DNA of 64,000 nt from assembly GCF_035916755.1 (NCBI RefSeq), contig NZ_JAYWIX010000008.1:124001-188000 (forward strand), read 5' to 3'. Origin of the DNA: Rothia sp035916755. GTDB taxonomy: Bacteria > Actinomycetota > Actinomycetes > Actinomycetales > Micrococcaceae. Made by a program: the position numbers and the translations under genes. Positions 32,459 to 41,907 of the stretch are shown piece by piece. How positions within the stretch are numbered: the first letter of the stretch is position 1; each line of letters begins with the position of its first letter. The notes under the pieces were generated by a model. The model was not told the DNA's origin, searched no databases, and saw nothing but the letters and a program-made list of their open reading frames with translations.

Positions 32459-33370
32459 ATGTCACGCGAATTCAACACCGTAGCTGTTCTGGGTACCGGC
32501 GTCCTGGGGTCCCAAATCATCATGCAGGCAGCCTGGCACGGCAAGAAGGTCTTTGCCTACGATGCCTTCCCCGAAGCCCTCGATAAGCTCTCCGACCGCT
32601 GGGCCTGGATTCGCCAGGGCTACGAGCAGGACCTTCCCGACTACACCCCCGAAAAGTTCGACGAAGCCATCACTCGCATCGTCCCCACCAGTGACCTCAA
32701 AGAAGCGGTTAGCGACGTCGATATCGTCATCGAGGCTGTACCCGAAAACCTCGACCTCAAGCGCGAAACCTGGGCCAAGGTAGGGGAGCTAGCTGACGAG
32801 CGCACCCTGCTCGCTACCAACACCTCATCCCTGCTGCCCTCTGACTTCGCAGACGCCAGCGGCCACACTGACCGCTTCCTGGCTATCCACTACGCCAACC
32901 GCATCTGGATCCGCAACACCGCCGAAATTATGGGCACCGCCAAGACCGACGAAGAAAGCATCAAGGACGCCATCCGCTACGCCGAAGAAACCGGTATGGT
33001 TCCCGTCTACGTCCGCAAGGAGCAGCCCGGCTACCTGCTGAACTCCCTGCTCATTCCCTGGCTCGATGCCGGTGCAAAGCTCTACGTCAATGGCGTAGGC
33101 ACCCCCGAGGAAATCGATAAGGCATGGACTATCGCCACCGGTACCGAGTCCGGCCCCTTCGCCGCCTATGACACCGTGGGCTTCAACGTCGCCTCCCATA
33201 TTGCCTCAGCGAGTGACGACGAGACCGTACGCGAGTTCGGTGCCAAGCTCAAGGAAGCTCTCGACGCTGGCTTCAGTGGCGTTGCCGACCGCAAGGGCTT
33301 CTACTTCTACGACGAGGACGGCAACATCACCGGAGTCAACGACTACTGGACCGACAACTTCGGCCGGTAG
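32459..33370 (+). CDS. 3-hydroxyacyl-CoA dehydrogenase
   Basis: The 303-residue protein has an N-terminal Rossmann motif (VLGTGVLGSQI, residues about 9-19) and an acidic residue after beta-2 (YDAFPE) that fits NAD use. It then shows the family marks EAVPENLDLK and TNTSSL (His in AIHYAN, Glu in VRKEQPGYLLNSL) of beta-oxidation and 3-hydroxybutyryl-CoA dehydrogenases. AAGGAG lies 9 bases before the ATG at 32459 and only 3 before the alternative at 32453, so the later one is chosen. It is the first chromosomal gene after the element. Confidence 0.85.
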   Translation: MSREFNTVAVLGTGVLGSQIIMQAAWHGKKVFAYDAFPEALDKLSDRWAWIRQGYEQDLPDYTPEKFDEAITRIVPTSDLKEAVSDVDIVIEAVPENLDLKRETWAKVGELADERTLLATNTSSLLPSDFADASGHTDRFLAIHYANRIWIRNTAEIMGTAKTDEESIKDAIRYAEETGMVPVYVRKEQPGYLLNSLLIPWLDAGAKLYVNGVGTPEEIDKAWTIATGTESGPFAAYDTVGFNVASHIASASDDETVREFGAKLKEALDAGFSGVADRKGFYFYDEDGNITGVNDYWTDNFGR

Positions 33371-33372
33371 CG

Positions 33373-34215
33373 CTATCTCTCAACGGGGCGCAGGCCAGCT
33401 GAGTCCTCTGCGCCCCATTCAGCCCAGGAGCCGTCGTAGACGGCCAGCTCGGTATAGCCCGAAACATAGGCTGCTAGGGCGTCAATGCAGGCGGTCACGC
33501 CGGAGCCGCAGGAGAAAATCAGGGTTTCAGCATCCCCTGCCACTGCGTCCACGGCTGCCTTAACGTCTTCGGGGGCGCGGAAGCGTCCTTGCTCATCAAG
33601 CAGGGAGGTGAAGGGCAGGTTGACGGAGCCGGGAATATGCCCGGCTCGCAGACCCGGGCGGGGCTCGGGCACGGTACCGGCAAAACGTTCGGCGCTGCGA
33701 GCGTCAATGACGGCGGCGTCCTCACGTTCAGCAAAGGCTTTGGTGGTCAGGGCGTCAACGAAGAGGCCGCGGTCTTCTGTCACGAATGAGCCGGGAGTAA
33801 AAGGCCCCTCGTTGAGGGGGAGCTGGTTAAAGCCGGCTGCCTCCCAGGCGGGCAGACCCCCGTCGAGTACGGCAACGTTATCGTGCCCCATGGCTACAAA
33901 CATGAACCAGCCGCGGGCGGCAGAGAACATGCCCTGGCGGTCGTACACCACGATGGCGGCGTCCTTGCTGATGCCGAGAGCGCGGACCTTAGCTTCAAAG
34001 TCCTCAGCATCCAGCATGGTGTGCACCCCCTCGGGGGCACTAAATTCACCGTCGATATCGAAGCGGCGGGCGCCGGGTATACCGGTGCTGGCGCCGGCGA
34101 ACTCGCCGACGGAGGCGTCCAGAATGACCAGGTTGGGGGCGGCAATATTGGCTGCCAGCCACTGGGCTCCCACGATGGGGAAGCGCAGGTTAATGGCGGA
34201 GGTTTCGGGCATCAT
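33373..34215 (-). CDS. sseA: 3-mercaptopyruvate/thiosulfate sulfurtransferase
   Basis: The 280-residue protein consists of two rhodanese domains (about 10-135 and 155-275). The active loop CGSGVTA with Cys236 is the form found in mercaptopyruvate sulfurtransferases; the first domain has no catalytic Cys, as usual. It moves sulfur from 3-mercaptopyruvate or thiosulfate to an acceptor in the cytosol. It is convergent with the dehydrogenase gene, with only 2 bases between their stops, and has no terminator of its own there. Confidence 0.88.
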   Translation of the reverse strand: MMPETSAINLRFPIVGAQWLAANIAAPNLVILDASVGEFAGASTGIPGARRFDIDGEFSAPEGVHTMLDAEDFEAKVRALGISKDAAIVVYDRQGMFSAARGWFMFVAMGHDNVAVLDGGLPAWEAAGFNQLPLNEGPFTPGSFVTEDRGLFVDALTTKAFAEREDAAVIDARSAERFAGTVPEPRPGLRAGHIPGSVNLPFTSLLDEQGRFRAPEDVKAAVDAVAGDAETLIFSCGSGVTACIDALAAYVSGYTELAVYDGSWAEWGAEDSAGLRPVER

Positions 34216-34361
34216 CAGCCTTTCAAGGGGGATTGTTACCCTCCCATGCTACTGACTCGGCCGCTACCCGCGAAAGGCTGCGCCCCGGTGTCCTGCCGTA
34301 TCACGGGTAAGGACGCCGGGGCGTAGTAATCCGGGCAACCGAGGCTTTGGGGCTGGGCTGC

Positions 34362-34934
34362 TTAGAAGATGCCGCTTGCCTTGCGGCCGGTATCGGTCAG
34401 GGTGATGTTGCGGGAGTCGCGGTTCTGGTCGTTGCCGGTGGAGGTATCCCCGGCGATGCGGCCTACCTGGGTGACGGTGATGTAGCTGCGCAGGCGGCCC
34501 TCTGAGGTGAGGCCGTCACCGAAGTTGAGGTTGGCAACCAGCTGGGTTTCACCGGCCTTGACGGGGTTGGCCAGGGTGACTAGGAAGCTGCGGGTTGAGG
34601 TTGCGGCGTCAAAACCCAGGTCGCGGGTGTAGGCGCCGTTGAACCAGCCGGGGGTGATCAGGCGGTCAACGCCGGTGGGGCCCGATGCGGTCTTCACGTC
34701 GATGCGGAAGGAGACCACGGGGAAGTCGCCGTAGTAGCGCTCAGTGCCCACGTTCTTGAGGCGCAGGGCGACCAGGCCGGCGTAGCCTTCAGCCTTCCAG
34801 GATGAGACGGTGAGGACGGGCTCAAGGTCGTAGGCGGGAGTGGCTGCCTGAGCTGCAGTAGTGGCGAAAGCCAGGGAAGCGGTGCCCAGCGCTAGGGAGG
34901 TGATGGCGGTGCGACGGGTGATAGCGGTCTGCAT
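34362..34934 (-). CDS. Secreted protein with Tat-like signal
   Basis: The ATG at 34934 (191 residues) follows AGAAGG. The N terminus has ITRRTAITSLALG, a twin-arginine-like signal, and an AQA cleavage site. The mature part is predicted strand-rich with no Cys, resembling an immunoglobulin-like or C2-like beta sandwich. It begins 30 bases after the preceding secreted protein gene, so the two are an operon. No known family is recognised. Confidence 0.65.
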   Translation of the reverse strand: MQTAITRRTAITSLALGTASLAFATTAAQAATPAYDLEPVLTVSSWKAEGYAGLVALRLKNVGTERYYGDFPVVSFRIDVKTASGPTGVDRLITPGWFNGAYTRDLGFDAATSTRSFLVTLANPVKAGETQLVANLNFGDGLTSEGRLRSYITVTQVGRIAGDTSTGNDQNRDSRNITLTDTGRKASGIF

Positions 34935-34964
34935 GGTGGTACCTTCTCTCAAAGATGGGGCGGT

Positions 34965-35681
34965 TTAGTAGGAGTCAGCGGGGTTGCTGTAGAGCTTGAC
35001 GGTGACCTGGTTCTTGATGGGGACGTTGGCACGCCAGGCGACGGGGTTGGACCAGGTGCCGTTGAGCATGCAGTACTGCTGGGTGCCGGTCATGGCGATG
35101 GTGCGGAAGCCGTAGGTGGCTTCTCCGGTGTAGCCTGCGGGTACTTCGTAGGGGCCGATGGTTTGGCCGACGCTCCAGGAAAGGGAGTAGGAGGCGTCGC
35201 CGCCAACGGTCTTTGCGATGGAGTAGGCGATGCCGGCATTGATGCTGCCTTTATCGAGGTTCTGGGCGCCACCCAGGTTGAAGGAAGCGGTTTCGGTCTT
35301 TGACCCGTTGACGCTCATGGTGACGGTCTGGGTCTTGGAGAGGTTCTGGGTGAGGTTGACGGGGGCTGAGGTGCTGTTGGTGGTTGAGATGGTACCAACG
35401 GGGGTGAAGCTGTCGGTTACCTTGTAGACCACGGTGCGGTAGTCTTCCCAGGCGTTGCAGACGGGGCGGGTGTTGAGGATGTTGGCCTTGATGTAATCGT
35501 TCTTGTGGTAGGTCTCCACAATCGGCAGGGTGGGGTTGAGTGCCGGGGTTTCGGGGTAGGTGTTGATGATGGTGCCGGAGCCTGCGTCGGTGGTGTCGGC
35601 GGCGCTGGCGGGTGCGGATGCCATGGAGAAGGCCAGTGCAGCTGCTGAGAGGGTTGCTGCTACTTTGGGTGCGAGCTTCAT
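34965..35681 (-). CDS. Secreted beta-rich protein, aerolysin/ETX-like by eye
   Basis: A 238-residue protein with a signal peptide (ASA cleavage near residue 28). From about residue 90 to 215 it has long alternating Ser/Thr-hydrophobic strands (PVNLTQNLSKTQTVTMSVNG, then SYSLSWSVGQTIGPYEVPAG) that remind of the stem and insertion loop of aerolysin/ETX-MTX2 pore formers. Two Cys (about 73 and 204) might pair. It is co-transcribed with the Tat-like secreted protein. The fold guess is weak. Confidence 0.6.
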   Translation of the reverse strand: MKLAPKVAATLSAAALAFSMASAPASAADTTDAGSGTIINTYPETPALNPTLPIVETYHKNDYIKANILNTRPVCNAWEDYRTVVYKVTDSFTPVGTISTTNSTSAPVNLTQNLSKTQTVTMSVNGSKTETASFNLGGAQNLDKGSINAGIAYSIAKTVGGDASYSLSWSVGQTIGPYEVPAGYTGEATYGFRTIAMTGTQQYCMLNGTWSNPVAWRANVPIKNQVTVKLYSNPADSY

Positions 35682-36128
35682 GGTTTTGCTCCTAGGGTGA
35701 GGTGGTGTGTGGGTGGGCCCTGATGGGCTTAGTGGTCATTCTAGGAGCGGGTTTTGGCGCACTTATGTCGCAGGTTAGGACGCCCTTGCTTGGGATAGGC
35801 GTGGGGTCTTGACTTTGATGGTGGGCAGGTTTATTTAGTGTTTGAAATATTGTTGGCTTTTCTTCAAAGAAGGGCGGACTTGTCCCTTAAAGTTGTGACG
35901 ACTTTAAGATTGTATAGACTTGACGTTTTCGGGGTAAAATTTTGTGGCGCACCTTACTTTCCCTGTTGTTTACTTCGTGTTTACGGAGCGCCCCCTCACC
36001 CCGGTTCGCTATAAGCGAATTAAATCGGGGGTAGGAATCCCCGATTCCGCCCACCCAGCCGACCACGGGCGTCCGCTTGCCCCTCCACTAGACTTAGAAG
36101 CAAAACCCCGCAACCCCTCAAGGAAGCC
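35682..36128. other. Intergenic region with an inverted repeat
   Basis: The 447 bases separate two divergent genes. CTTAAAGT (35886-35893) and ACTTTAAG (35901-35908) form a perfect 8-bp inverted repeat, and TTCGCT-ATA-AGCGAA (36005-36019) a second one. Both may be operators. Promoters are not identified. Confidence 0.45.
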
Positions 36129-36635
36129 ATGCCCATCAACAACGCAGAAACCGTGACCATCCTGACCACCGGCGGGACCTTCGATAAGGTCTACTCCGTC
36201 GCCGGTGAACTGGAAATCGGCGAACCCTCAGTATCCGAGTTGCTCAGCTATGTGCTCACCGACACCGCTTTTGAGGTGCAAAGCGTACTCAAGCTCGACA
36301 GCCTCGACATGGTTGACGCCGACCGTGCCGTGCTGGTGCAGGCGCTCGACGCTGTAGAAAACAACCGCGTCATCATCACCCACGGCACCGACACCATGCC
36401 CGAAACCGCCCGCTACCTCGAAGCCAATGCCTCCCTCGGCAACAAGGTAGTTGTGCTCACCGGCGCCATGCAGCCCGCCTCCATGCGAAAGTCCGACGCC
36501 AGCTTCAACCTGGGGGCAGCCGTTGCCGCCCTCAACCTGCTCGACCCCGGCGTCTATATCTCCATGAGCGGCCGTATCTTCCCTGCCTCAGCCGTCAAGA
36601 AAGACCGGGCCCGCGGCATCTTCGAAATCGCGTAA
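36129..36635 (+). CDS. Asparaginase-domain protein (short, single domain)
   Basis: The 168-residue protein matches only the N-terminal domain of L-asparaginases: TTGGTFDK holds the first catalytic Thr, ITHGTDTMPETA the second (Thr-Asp), and VVLTGAMQP follows. Full enzymes have about 320 residues. Short versions are known in actinobacteria, so this is not necessarily a truncation, but activity is unsure. The start is an ATG after AGGAAG. The next gene is 70 bases away. Confidence 0.8.
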   Translation: MPINNAETVTILTTGGTFDKVYSVAGELEIGEPSVSELLSYVLTDTAFEVQSVLKLDSLDMVDADRAVLVQALDAVENNRVIITHGTDTMPETARYLEANASLGNKVVVLTGAMQPASMRKSDASFNLGAAVAALNLLDPGVYISMSGRIFPASAVKKDRARGIFEIA

Positions 36636-36705
36636 ACCCTGGTGAGTTGGGCGAAGGGTCGGTAGGCTTAAAACAAACCGACCGTCCACTGACCAGGAGG
36701 ACCCC

Positions 36706-37443
36706 GTGAGCCAGTACCCCGGCAACGACAACACCACCGGTAACTACCAGCCCCAGCAGCCCCCTACCTACCCCAACCAGGTCCAGCCCCCGGCCTATTC
36801 AGCAACCCAGCCCGGCTACTACACCGAGCAGGGTGCCTACGCGGGCTACGCCCAGGCTTACGGTCAGGGCCTACCCGCCCACATGGATGCCCCCGAACGC
36901 CCACAGGCCCTCAAAACCGCCAGCCTCATTATGTACGTGATGATTGGCCTGGGCGTTCTGGGGTCTATTCTGGGCACTATCTTCTACCAGGAGATCCAGC
37001 AGGCAACGAGCAACAGCATCCTCTCCCTCTTCAGCGGGATGATGACCGAAGAAGACTTCGCTGCGGCGGAGGCTGAGCTATCTGCGAGCGCAGATACCGG
37101 TATCGCCACTGCCGGTCTCATTATGGGCCTGGTCTTTGGTCTTATCTGGTCTGCCCTGCTCGTATTCTTCACCATCATGATGAACAAGGGGCACAACTGG
37201 GCCCGTATCGTACTGACAATTGTCGCAGGATTTCAGATTCTCAACCTGCTCGTGGGCGCGCTGACACTGCTTCTGGTTTTCCACTGGACCATGCTGGTAG
37301 AGCTGCTCGCGGCTGTTCTCGCTATCGTCTTTTTGGTCTTCGTCTGGAAGAATCCCGTCTCAACCTACGTGCGTCAGATCAAGGCCTACCAGCAGTGGAA
37401 ACTGCAGCAGGCCTACCTGGGCGCTGACCGGGGCCAGGGCTAG
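36706..37443 (+). CDS. Membrane protein with Pro/Gln/Tyr-rich N terminus
   Basis: A 245-residue protein starting at GTG after CAGGAGG. Residues 1-60 are rich in Pro, Gln, Tyr and Gly, followed by four membrane segments (about 72-93, 140-165, 172-195 and 196-220). A charged loop lies between the first and second. This plan is common in actinobacterial membrane proteins of unknown function. The stop overlaps the helicase start (TAGTG). Confidence 0.7.
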   Translation: MSQYPGNDNTTGNYQPQQPPTYPNQVQPPAYSATQPGYYTEQGAYAGYAQAYGQGLPAHMDAPERPQALKTASLIMYVMIGLGVLGSILGTIFYQEIQQATSNSILSLFSGMMTEEDFAAAEAELSASADTGIATAGLIMGLVFGLIWSALLVFFTIMMNKGHNWARIVLTIVAGFQILNLLVGALTLLLVFHWTMLVELLAAVLAIVFLVFVWKNPVSTYVRQIKAYQQWKLQQAYLGADRGQG

Positions 37444-39662
37444 TGCCCCTGCCCCAACAGTCAGACCTGGTGGCGGGTGGCGTCCTTTCGCCCGGAAGCC
37501 TGCGGGATGAGGCTACCGAGCTCCTCGCCCGCCTGACCGGCAACCCCGCCGCCGCCTTCCATCCCGGCCAGTTCGAGGCCATTGAGGCCCTGGTGCAGCA
37601 GCGCCGCCGGGCCCTGGTGATTCAGCGAACCGGTTGGGGTAAGTCGGCGGTCTACTTCCTCTCCGCCCTGCTCCTGCGCAGGCGGGGGAGCGGGCCCGCC
37701 CTCATCGTCTCGCCCCTGCTGGCCCTCATGCGCGATCAGGTAGAAGCCGCTGCCCGCGCCGGGGTGCGGGCAGCTATGGTCAACTCGTCGAACGTGACCG
37801 AGTGGGAGGCCGTGCGAGCCCAACTAGCTGCCGGTGAACTCGATGTGCTACTGGTGGGCCCTGAGCGCCTCAACAACCCAACCTTCCGGTCTGAGTGGCT
37901 ACCCGAGCTGGTGCGCACCTGCGGCCTGTTGGTCATCGACGAGGCCCACTGCATCTCTGACTGGGGCCATGACTTCCGCCCTGACTACCGCCGCATCCGC
38001 GACCTAATCGTGGCCCTGCCCGCCGGCGTCCCCGTGCTGGCTACCACCGCAACCGCCAACGAGCGGGTGGTGCAGGACGTTGCTGAGCAGCTCGGCACCC
38101 GGCAGCAGGGTAGTGTGGGCTCCGCTGACGACGTGTTTATTCTGCGGGGCCCGTTGTCTCGCGACTCGCTGCGCCTGGGTGTCCTTACCCTGCCTACCGC
38201 CAGCGGCCGCCTGGGCTGGCTAGCCACCCACCTTGGCAGCCTGCCGGGCTCTGGCATTGTCTACACCCTGACCGTTTCGGCGGCTGAAGATACCGCCACA
38301 GCCCTGCGAGCCGCCGGCTACGAGGTGCTGGCCTATACCGGTAAAACCGACCCCGACGAACGGCGTGAGGCCGAAAGCGCCCTGAAAGAAAACCGGGTCA
38401 AAGCCCTGGTCGCTACCAGTGCCCTGGGGATGGGCTTCGATAAGCCTGACCTGGGGTTTGTGGTGCACCTGGGTGCTCCCTCCAGCGCTGTGGCCTACTA
38501 CCAGCAGGTGGGCCGAGCCGGTCGTGGCGCTATCAAGGCCGATGTGCTCCTGCTGCCCGGCAGCGAAGACAGGGAAATCTGGGACTACTTCGCCACCGCC
38601 TCCATGCCGACCGAAGAAAACACCGGTGCCGTGCTGGCGGCGCTGACCGAGGCAACCGCTGCGGGCACAGAACTGAGCGTGCCCGCCCTCGAAACCCGAG
38701 TCGATGTTAAGCGCTCTTCTCTTGACTTGCTCCTTAAGGTCTTAGCGGTGGAAGGGGCTGCGGAACGTGGCACCCGTGGCTGGGTTGCCACCGGTAATCC
38801 CTGGCACTATGACGCCCCACGCTACGCCCGGGTGCGTCAGGCCCGTCAGCGTGAGCAGGAAGCCATGCTGGCCTACCAGTACACCGATACCTGCCGTATG
38901 GTCTTCCTCGCCCGAGAACTCGACGACACCACAGCCCGACCCTGCGGCATCTGCGACGTGTGCGCCGGGCCCTGGTACCCCACTGGCGTTAACCCGGCCC
39001 TGACCGAGCAAGCCGGTTCCGCCCTCGCCCGCGTGGGCGTCCCTATCGAGCCGCGCGGCATGTGGCCCACCGGCCTTGACCGCCTGGTTCCCCAGGCGGT
39101 ACACGAAGTTACCGGCAAACCCCTGCGTGGCAAAATCGCCGAGGCTGAACGCGCCAGTGAGGGCCGGGCCCTCGCCCGACTGACCGACCTGGGCTGGGGC
39201 AACCGCCTGCGCGAGATTTTCGCCCCCGGCCCCGATGGGCAGGCTGCGGACGGCCCCGTCCCCGCCGACCTGGGCCGGGCCAGCCTGCAGGTGCTGGCGG
39301 AATGGGGTTGGGAGGAGCGCCCGGTGGCAGTCATCGGGCTACCCTCGCCTGTGCGTCCGCAGCTGGCATCCTCGCTGGCCCGCGGTATCGCCGCAGCCGG
39401 ACGCCTGACCGACCTGGGTGACTTTGAATTGGCGGACGCCCCCGCCCACTTCGGTGGTAACAGCGTCTTCCGCTGTGCCGGGGTGCTAAACGCCTACTGC
39501 CTGCCCCCGGCGGCGGCCGACTACCTGGCGACCAACCCGGGCCCGGTTCTTGTTGTCACCGATAGAATTGACTCTCGCTGGTCAACCACCGTCACCGCCC
39601 GTACCCTGCGAGCAGCCGGTGCGACCGCCGTCCTGCCCTATGCCCTGGCCATCACCCACTAA
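37443..39662 (+). CDS. RecQ-like DEAH-box DNA helicase
   Basis: The 739-residue protein starts at a GTG overlapping the previous stop. Motif I is QRTGWGKS (61-68), motif II VIDEAHCISDWGHDFRPDY, motif III TATAN, and motif VI QQVGRAGRG. A zinc-type Cys cluster (DTC...CGICDVC) lies at about residues 480-510, as in RecQ. The C-terminal 220 residues have no HRDC domain; they look like the phosphoribosyltransferase-like extension seen in actinobacterial RecQ-like proteins. It should unwind recombination and repair intermediates. Confidence 0.85.
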   Translation: MPLPQQSDLVAGGVLSPGSLRDEATELLARLTGNPAAAFHPGQFEAIEALVQQRRRALVIQRTGWGKSAVYFLSALLLRRRGSGPALIVSPLLALMRDQVEAAARAGVRAAMVNSSNVTEWEAVRAQLAAGELDVLLVGPERLNNPTFRSEWLPELVRTCGLLVIDEAHCISDWGHDFRPDYRRIRDLIVALPAGVPVLATTATANERVVQDVAEQLGTRQQGSVGSADDVFILRGPLSRDSLRLGVLTLPTASGRLGWLATHLGSLPGSGIVYTLTVSAAEDTATALRAAGYEVLAYTGKTDPDERREAESALKENRVKALVATSALGMGFDKPDLGFVVHLGAPSSAVAYYQQVGRAGRGAIKADVLLLPGSEDREIWDYFATASMPTEENTGAVLAALTEATAAGTELSVPALETRVDVKRSSLDLLLKVLAVEGAAERGTRGWVATGNPWHYDAPRYARVRQARQREQEAMLAYQYTDTCRMVFLARELDDTTARPCGICDVCAGPWYPTGVNPALTEQAGSALARVGVPIEPRGMWPTGLDRLVPQAVHEVTGKPLRGKIAEAERASEGRALARLTDLGWGNRLREIFAPGPDGQAADGPVPADLGRASLQVLAEWGWEERPVAVIGLPSPVRPQLASSLARGIAAAGRLTDLGDFELADAPAHFGGNSVFRCAGVLNAYCLPPAAADYLATNPGPVLVVTDRIDSRWSTTVTARTLRAAGATAVLPYALAITH

Positions 39663-39680
39663 GCACGCGCCGAAGGAACC

Positions 39681-40169
39681 ATGCCCCGATCCCCTCTGCC
39701 CACGCGTCCGCGCAACCTCCAGCACGAAGCCCTTATGCGCCAGGCCATCGGCCAGGCAAAGCTGGCTCTAGTCAGCGACGACGTGCCCATTGGGGCGGTG
39801 GTTGTGGACGCCGCGGGGCAGGTGATTGGGCGGGGCTACAACCGGCGCGAGGCGGACGCCGACCCCACCGCCCACGCCGAGGTTATCGCGATTCGGCAGG
39901 CCGCCGAACACCTGGGGAGCTGGCGGCTAGAGGGCTGCACTCTGGTGGTGACCCTCGAACCCTGCCTCATGTGCGCCGGGGCTATCCTACTGGCCCGCCT
40001 GCCCACCGTGGTGATGGGGGCCTGGGAAGAGAAGACTGGGGCCGCTGGGAGCGTCTACGACGTGCTGCGCGACCGCAAAGTCAACCACTGGGTAGAGGTC
40101 TACCCCGGGGTGCTTGAGAGCGAGTGCGCCGGGCTCCTGACTACTTTCTTTAGAAAACATCGCTCCTAG
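39681..40169 (+). CDS. tadA: tRNA-specific adenosine deaminase
   Basis: A 162-residue cytidine-deaminase-fold protein with the zinc and catalytic motifs HAE (65-67) and PCLMC (94-98). GAVVVD precedes and GAIL follows, as in TadA, which makes inosine at position 34 of tRNA-Arg. It begins 18 bases after the helicase gene and is probably transcribed with it. Confidence 0.9.
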   Translation: MPRSPLPTRPRNLQHEALMRQAIGQAKLALVSDDVPIGAVVVDAAGQVIGRGYNRREADADPTAHAEVIAIRQAAEHLGSWRLEGCTLVVTLEPCLMCAGAILLARLPTVVMGAWEEKTGAAGSVYDVLRDRKVNHWVEVYPGVLESECAGLLTTFFRKHRS

Positions 40170-40276
40170 ACCAAATTGCCCCTCAAACGTGTAGCAGAAA
40201 ACTGCCTGCCCCACCCCGTCATCATGTATCTTTGAAAAAGAAACATTATTTTTTCAAATACCGCAAGGGGGAGGGC

Positions 40277-40930
40277 ATGGCCGCGCAGCAGGCAGAAACG
40301 GTCGTCTACGCACACCAAACACCGGTGGTTGAGGCGAGCAGCCGCCGCCCCGGACGCACCAATAAGACCCAGCTTAAGCTCTTTGAAGCCGCCATGGACA
40401 TTATGAGTGAAGGTGGCCCCATCGCCACTACCGTGGAAGACATCGCGGAGCGGGCAGGCGTTTCAAAGGGTACGGTCTACTACAATTTTGGGTCGAAGAA
40501 GACCATGATTGACCAGCTCCTGCAGTACGGTGCCAAGCTACTGTTGGCTGAGATGACCACGGTTGCCAGCAACCATGATGACCCCCGAGAAGCCCTGCGC
40601 AGTGCCCTGTACGCCGCCATCATCTACCTGAGCGAGCACCCCGGCTTCGCTCGGCTCTGGGTCTCAGAACTCTGGCGCGCCGGTGCCGACTGGTCGCCCA
40701 CCACCGACCTGATTCGTGCAGACATCATGCGCTTTATCCGTGAGCTTATTAGCCGCCTGGCTACCCGCTACACCGTGCGCACAGACCGCTCGATCGAGGG
40801 GGTTTCACTCATTATCTTTGGTGCGGTCTTCATGCTCTCTATGGACGAAACCCGCCACGGCGCTGAGCGCACCCCCGACGAGGGGGCCGAGCTGGCTATG
40901 CTCACCATCGACGGTTACATTCAGAGCTAG
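40277..40930 (+). CDS. TetR-family transcriptional regulator
   Basis: The ATG at 40277, after AAGGGGGAGGG, gives 217 residues; an in-frame ATG at 40232 exists but lacks a ribosome site. The TetR HTH (about 37-80) contains TTVEDIAERAGVSKGTVYYNFGSKK. The ligand domain has no Cys or other clue to the effector. No obvious palindrome stands upstream and no target gene is adjacent. Confidence 0.8.
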   Translation: MAAQQAETVVYAHQTPVVEASSRRPGRTNKTQLKLFEAAMDIMSEGGPIATTVEDIAERAGVSKGTVYYNFGSKKTMIDQLLQYGAKLLLAEMTTVASNHDDPREALRSALYAAIIYLSEHPGFARLWVSELWRAGADWSPTTDLIRADIMRFIRELISRLATRYTVRTDRSIEGVSLIIFGAVFMLSMDETRHGAERTPDEGAELAMLTIDGYIQS

Positions 40931-40995
40931 GGCCCTGCCTGCTGGCCCCACTGAGTTGAGTGACCAGGGTATCTAGGGTAAAATTTCCAGAGTTT

Positions 40996-41086
40996 GGTGA
41001 CGTGTCCGAGCGGCCGAAGGTGCAACACTCGAAATGTTGTGTACGGTAACCCCGTACCGAGGGTTCAAATCCCTCCGTCACCGCCA
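40996..41086 (+). tRNA. tRNA-Ser(CGA)
   Basis: The 91-base sequence folds as a class II tRNA with a long variable arm. Acceptor GGTGACG pairs with CGTCACC, discriminator G and CCA are encoded. The anticodon stem CAACA/TGTTG holds CTCGAAA, so the anticodon is CGA (41030-41032). A terminator follows. Confidence 0.95.
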
Positions 41087-41092
41087 GCAATA

Positions 41093-41137
41093 AAAACCCG
41101 TTTCCCCTAGTGAGAGCTAGAGGGAGCGGGTTTTTTC
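41093..41137 (+). terminator. Terminator of tRNA-Ser(CGA)
   Basis: AACCCG and the CTAG part pair with CTAGAGGGAGCGGGTT across a small loop, followed by TTTTTT. Two internal mismatches. Confidence 0.75.
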
Positions 41138-41268
41138 ATGCCTAAAAAAGGCCCCGCCACGTAAATTTGGCAAAAATCTGACATAAATCTGTTAGACGAT
41201 GATACCCCTGTGATACTCGTTTGCTCTCCAACTCTTTCCGGGCTAACGGCCAGTGGTAGCTTTTAACT

Positions 41269-41907
41269 ATGCGTATTAAAGTTCTGGACCACCCCCTGGT
41301 TGACCACAAAATTACCGTTCTTCGCGATAAGAACACCCCATCCCCGATTTTCCGCCAGCTTGTTGACGAGCTGGTCACCCTTCTGGCTTACGAGGCTACC
41401 CGAGAGATTCGCGTTGAGCCCCGCGAGGTCGAAACCCCCGTTGCTACCACCGTTGGCTCCCACATCGCCAATCCTCGCCCCCTGATTGTGCCGATTCTGC
41501 GCGCCGGTCTGGGCATGCTAGAGGGCATGACCCGCCTGATTCCTACCGCTGAGGTGGGCTTTCTGGGCATGGCCCGCAATGAGGAAACCCTGGATATCGT
41601 CACCTACGCTGAGCGTCTCCCTGAGGACCTCACCGGCCGTCAGGTCTACGTGCTTGATCCCATGCTGGCAACCGGCGGCACCCTGATTGAGTCCATCAAG
41701 TTCCTGCGCGCTCGCGGCGCTGAGCATATCACCTGTGTGTGCGTGCTGGGTGCCCCTGAGGGTATTGAGGCCCTTGAGAAGGGTGTTGATGGCCTTGAGA
41801 ATGTCGACCTCTTCCTGGCTGCCCAGGACGAGCGCCTCAACGAGAAGGCCTATATTGTGCCCGGTCTGGGCGATGCCGGTGACCGCCTATACGGGGTCGC
41901 TGAGTAG
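41269..41907 (+). CDS. upp: Uracil phosphoribosyltransferase
   Basis: The 212-residue enzyme makes UMP from uracil and PRPP. The PRPP loop DPMLATGG (about 126-133) and the uracil-binding end (YIVPGLGDAGDRLYG) are intact, and PILRAGLGM is the family mark. It stands alone between a tRNA terminator and a long intergenic region. Confidence 0.95.
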   Translation: MRIKVLDHPLVDHKITVLRDKNTPSPIFRQLVDELVTLLAYEATREIRVEPREVETPVATTVGSHIANPRPLIVPILRAGLGMLEGMTRLIPTAEVGFLGMARNEETLDIVTYAERLPEDLTGRQVYVLDPMLATGGTLIESIKFLRARGAEHITCVCVLGAPEGIEALEKGVDGLENVDLFLAAQDERLNEKAYIVPGLGDAGDRLYGVAE

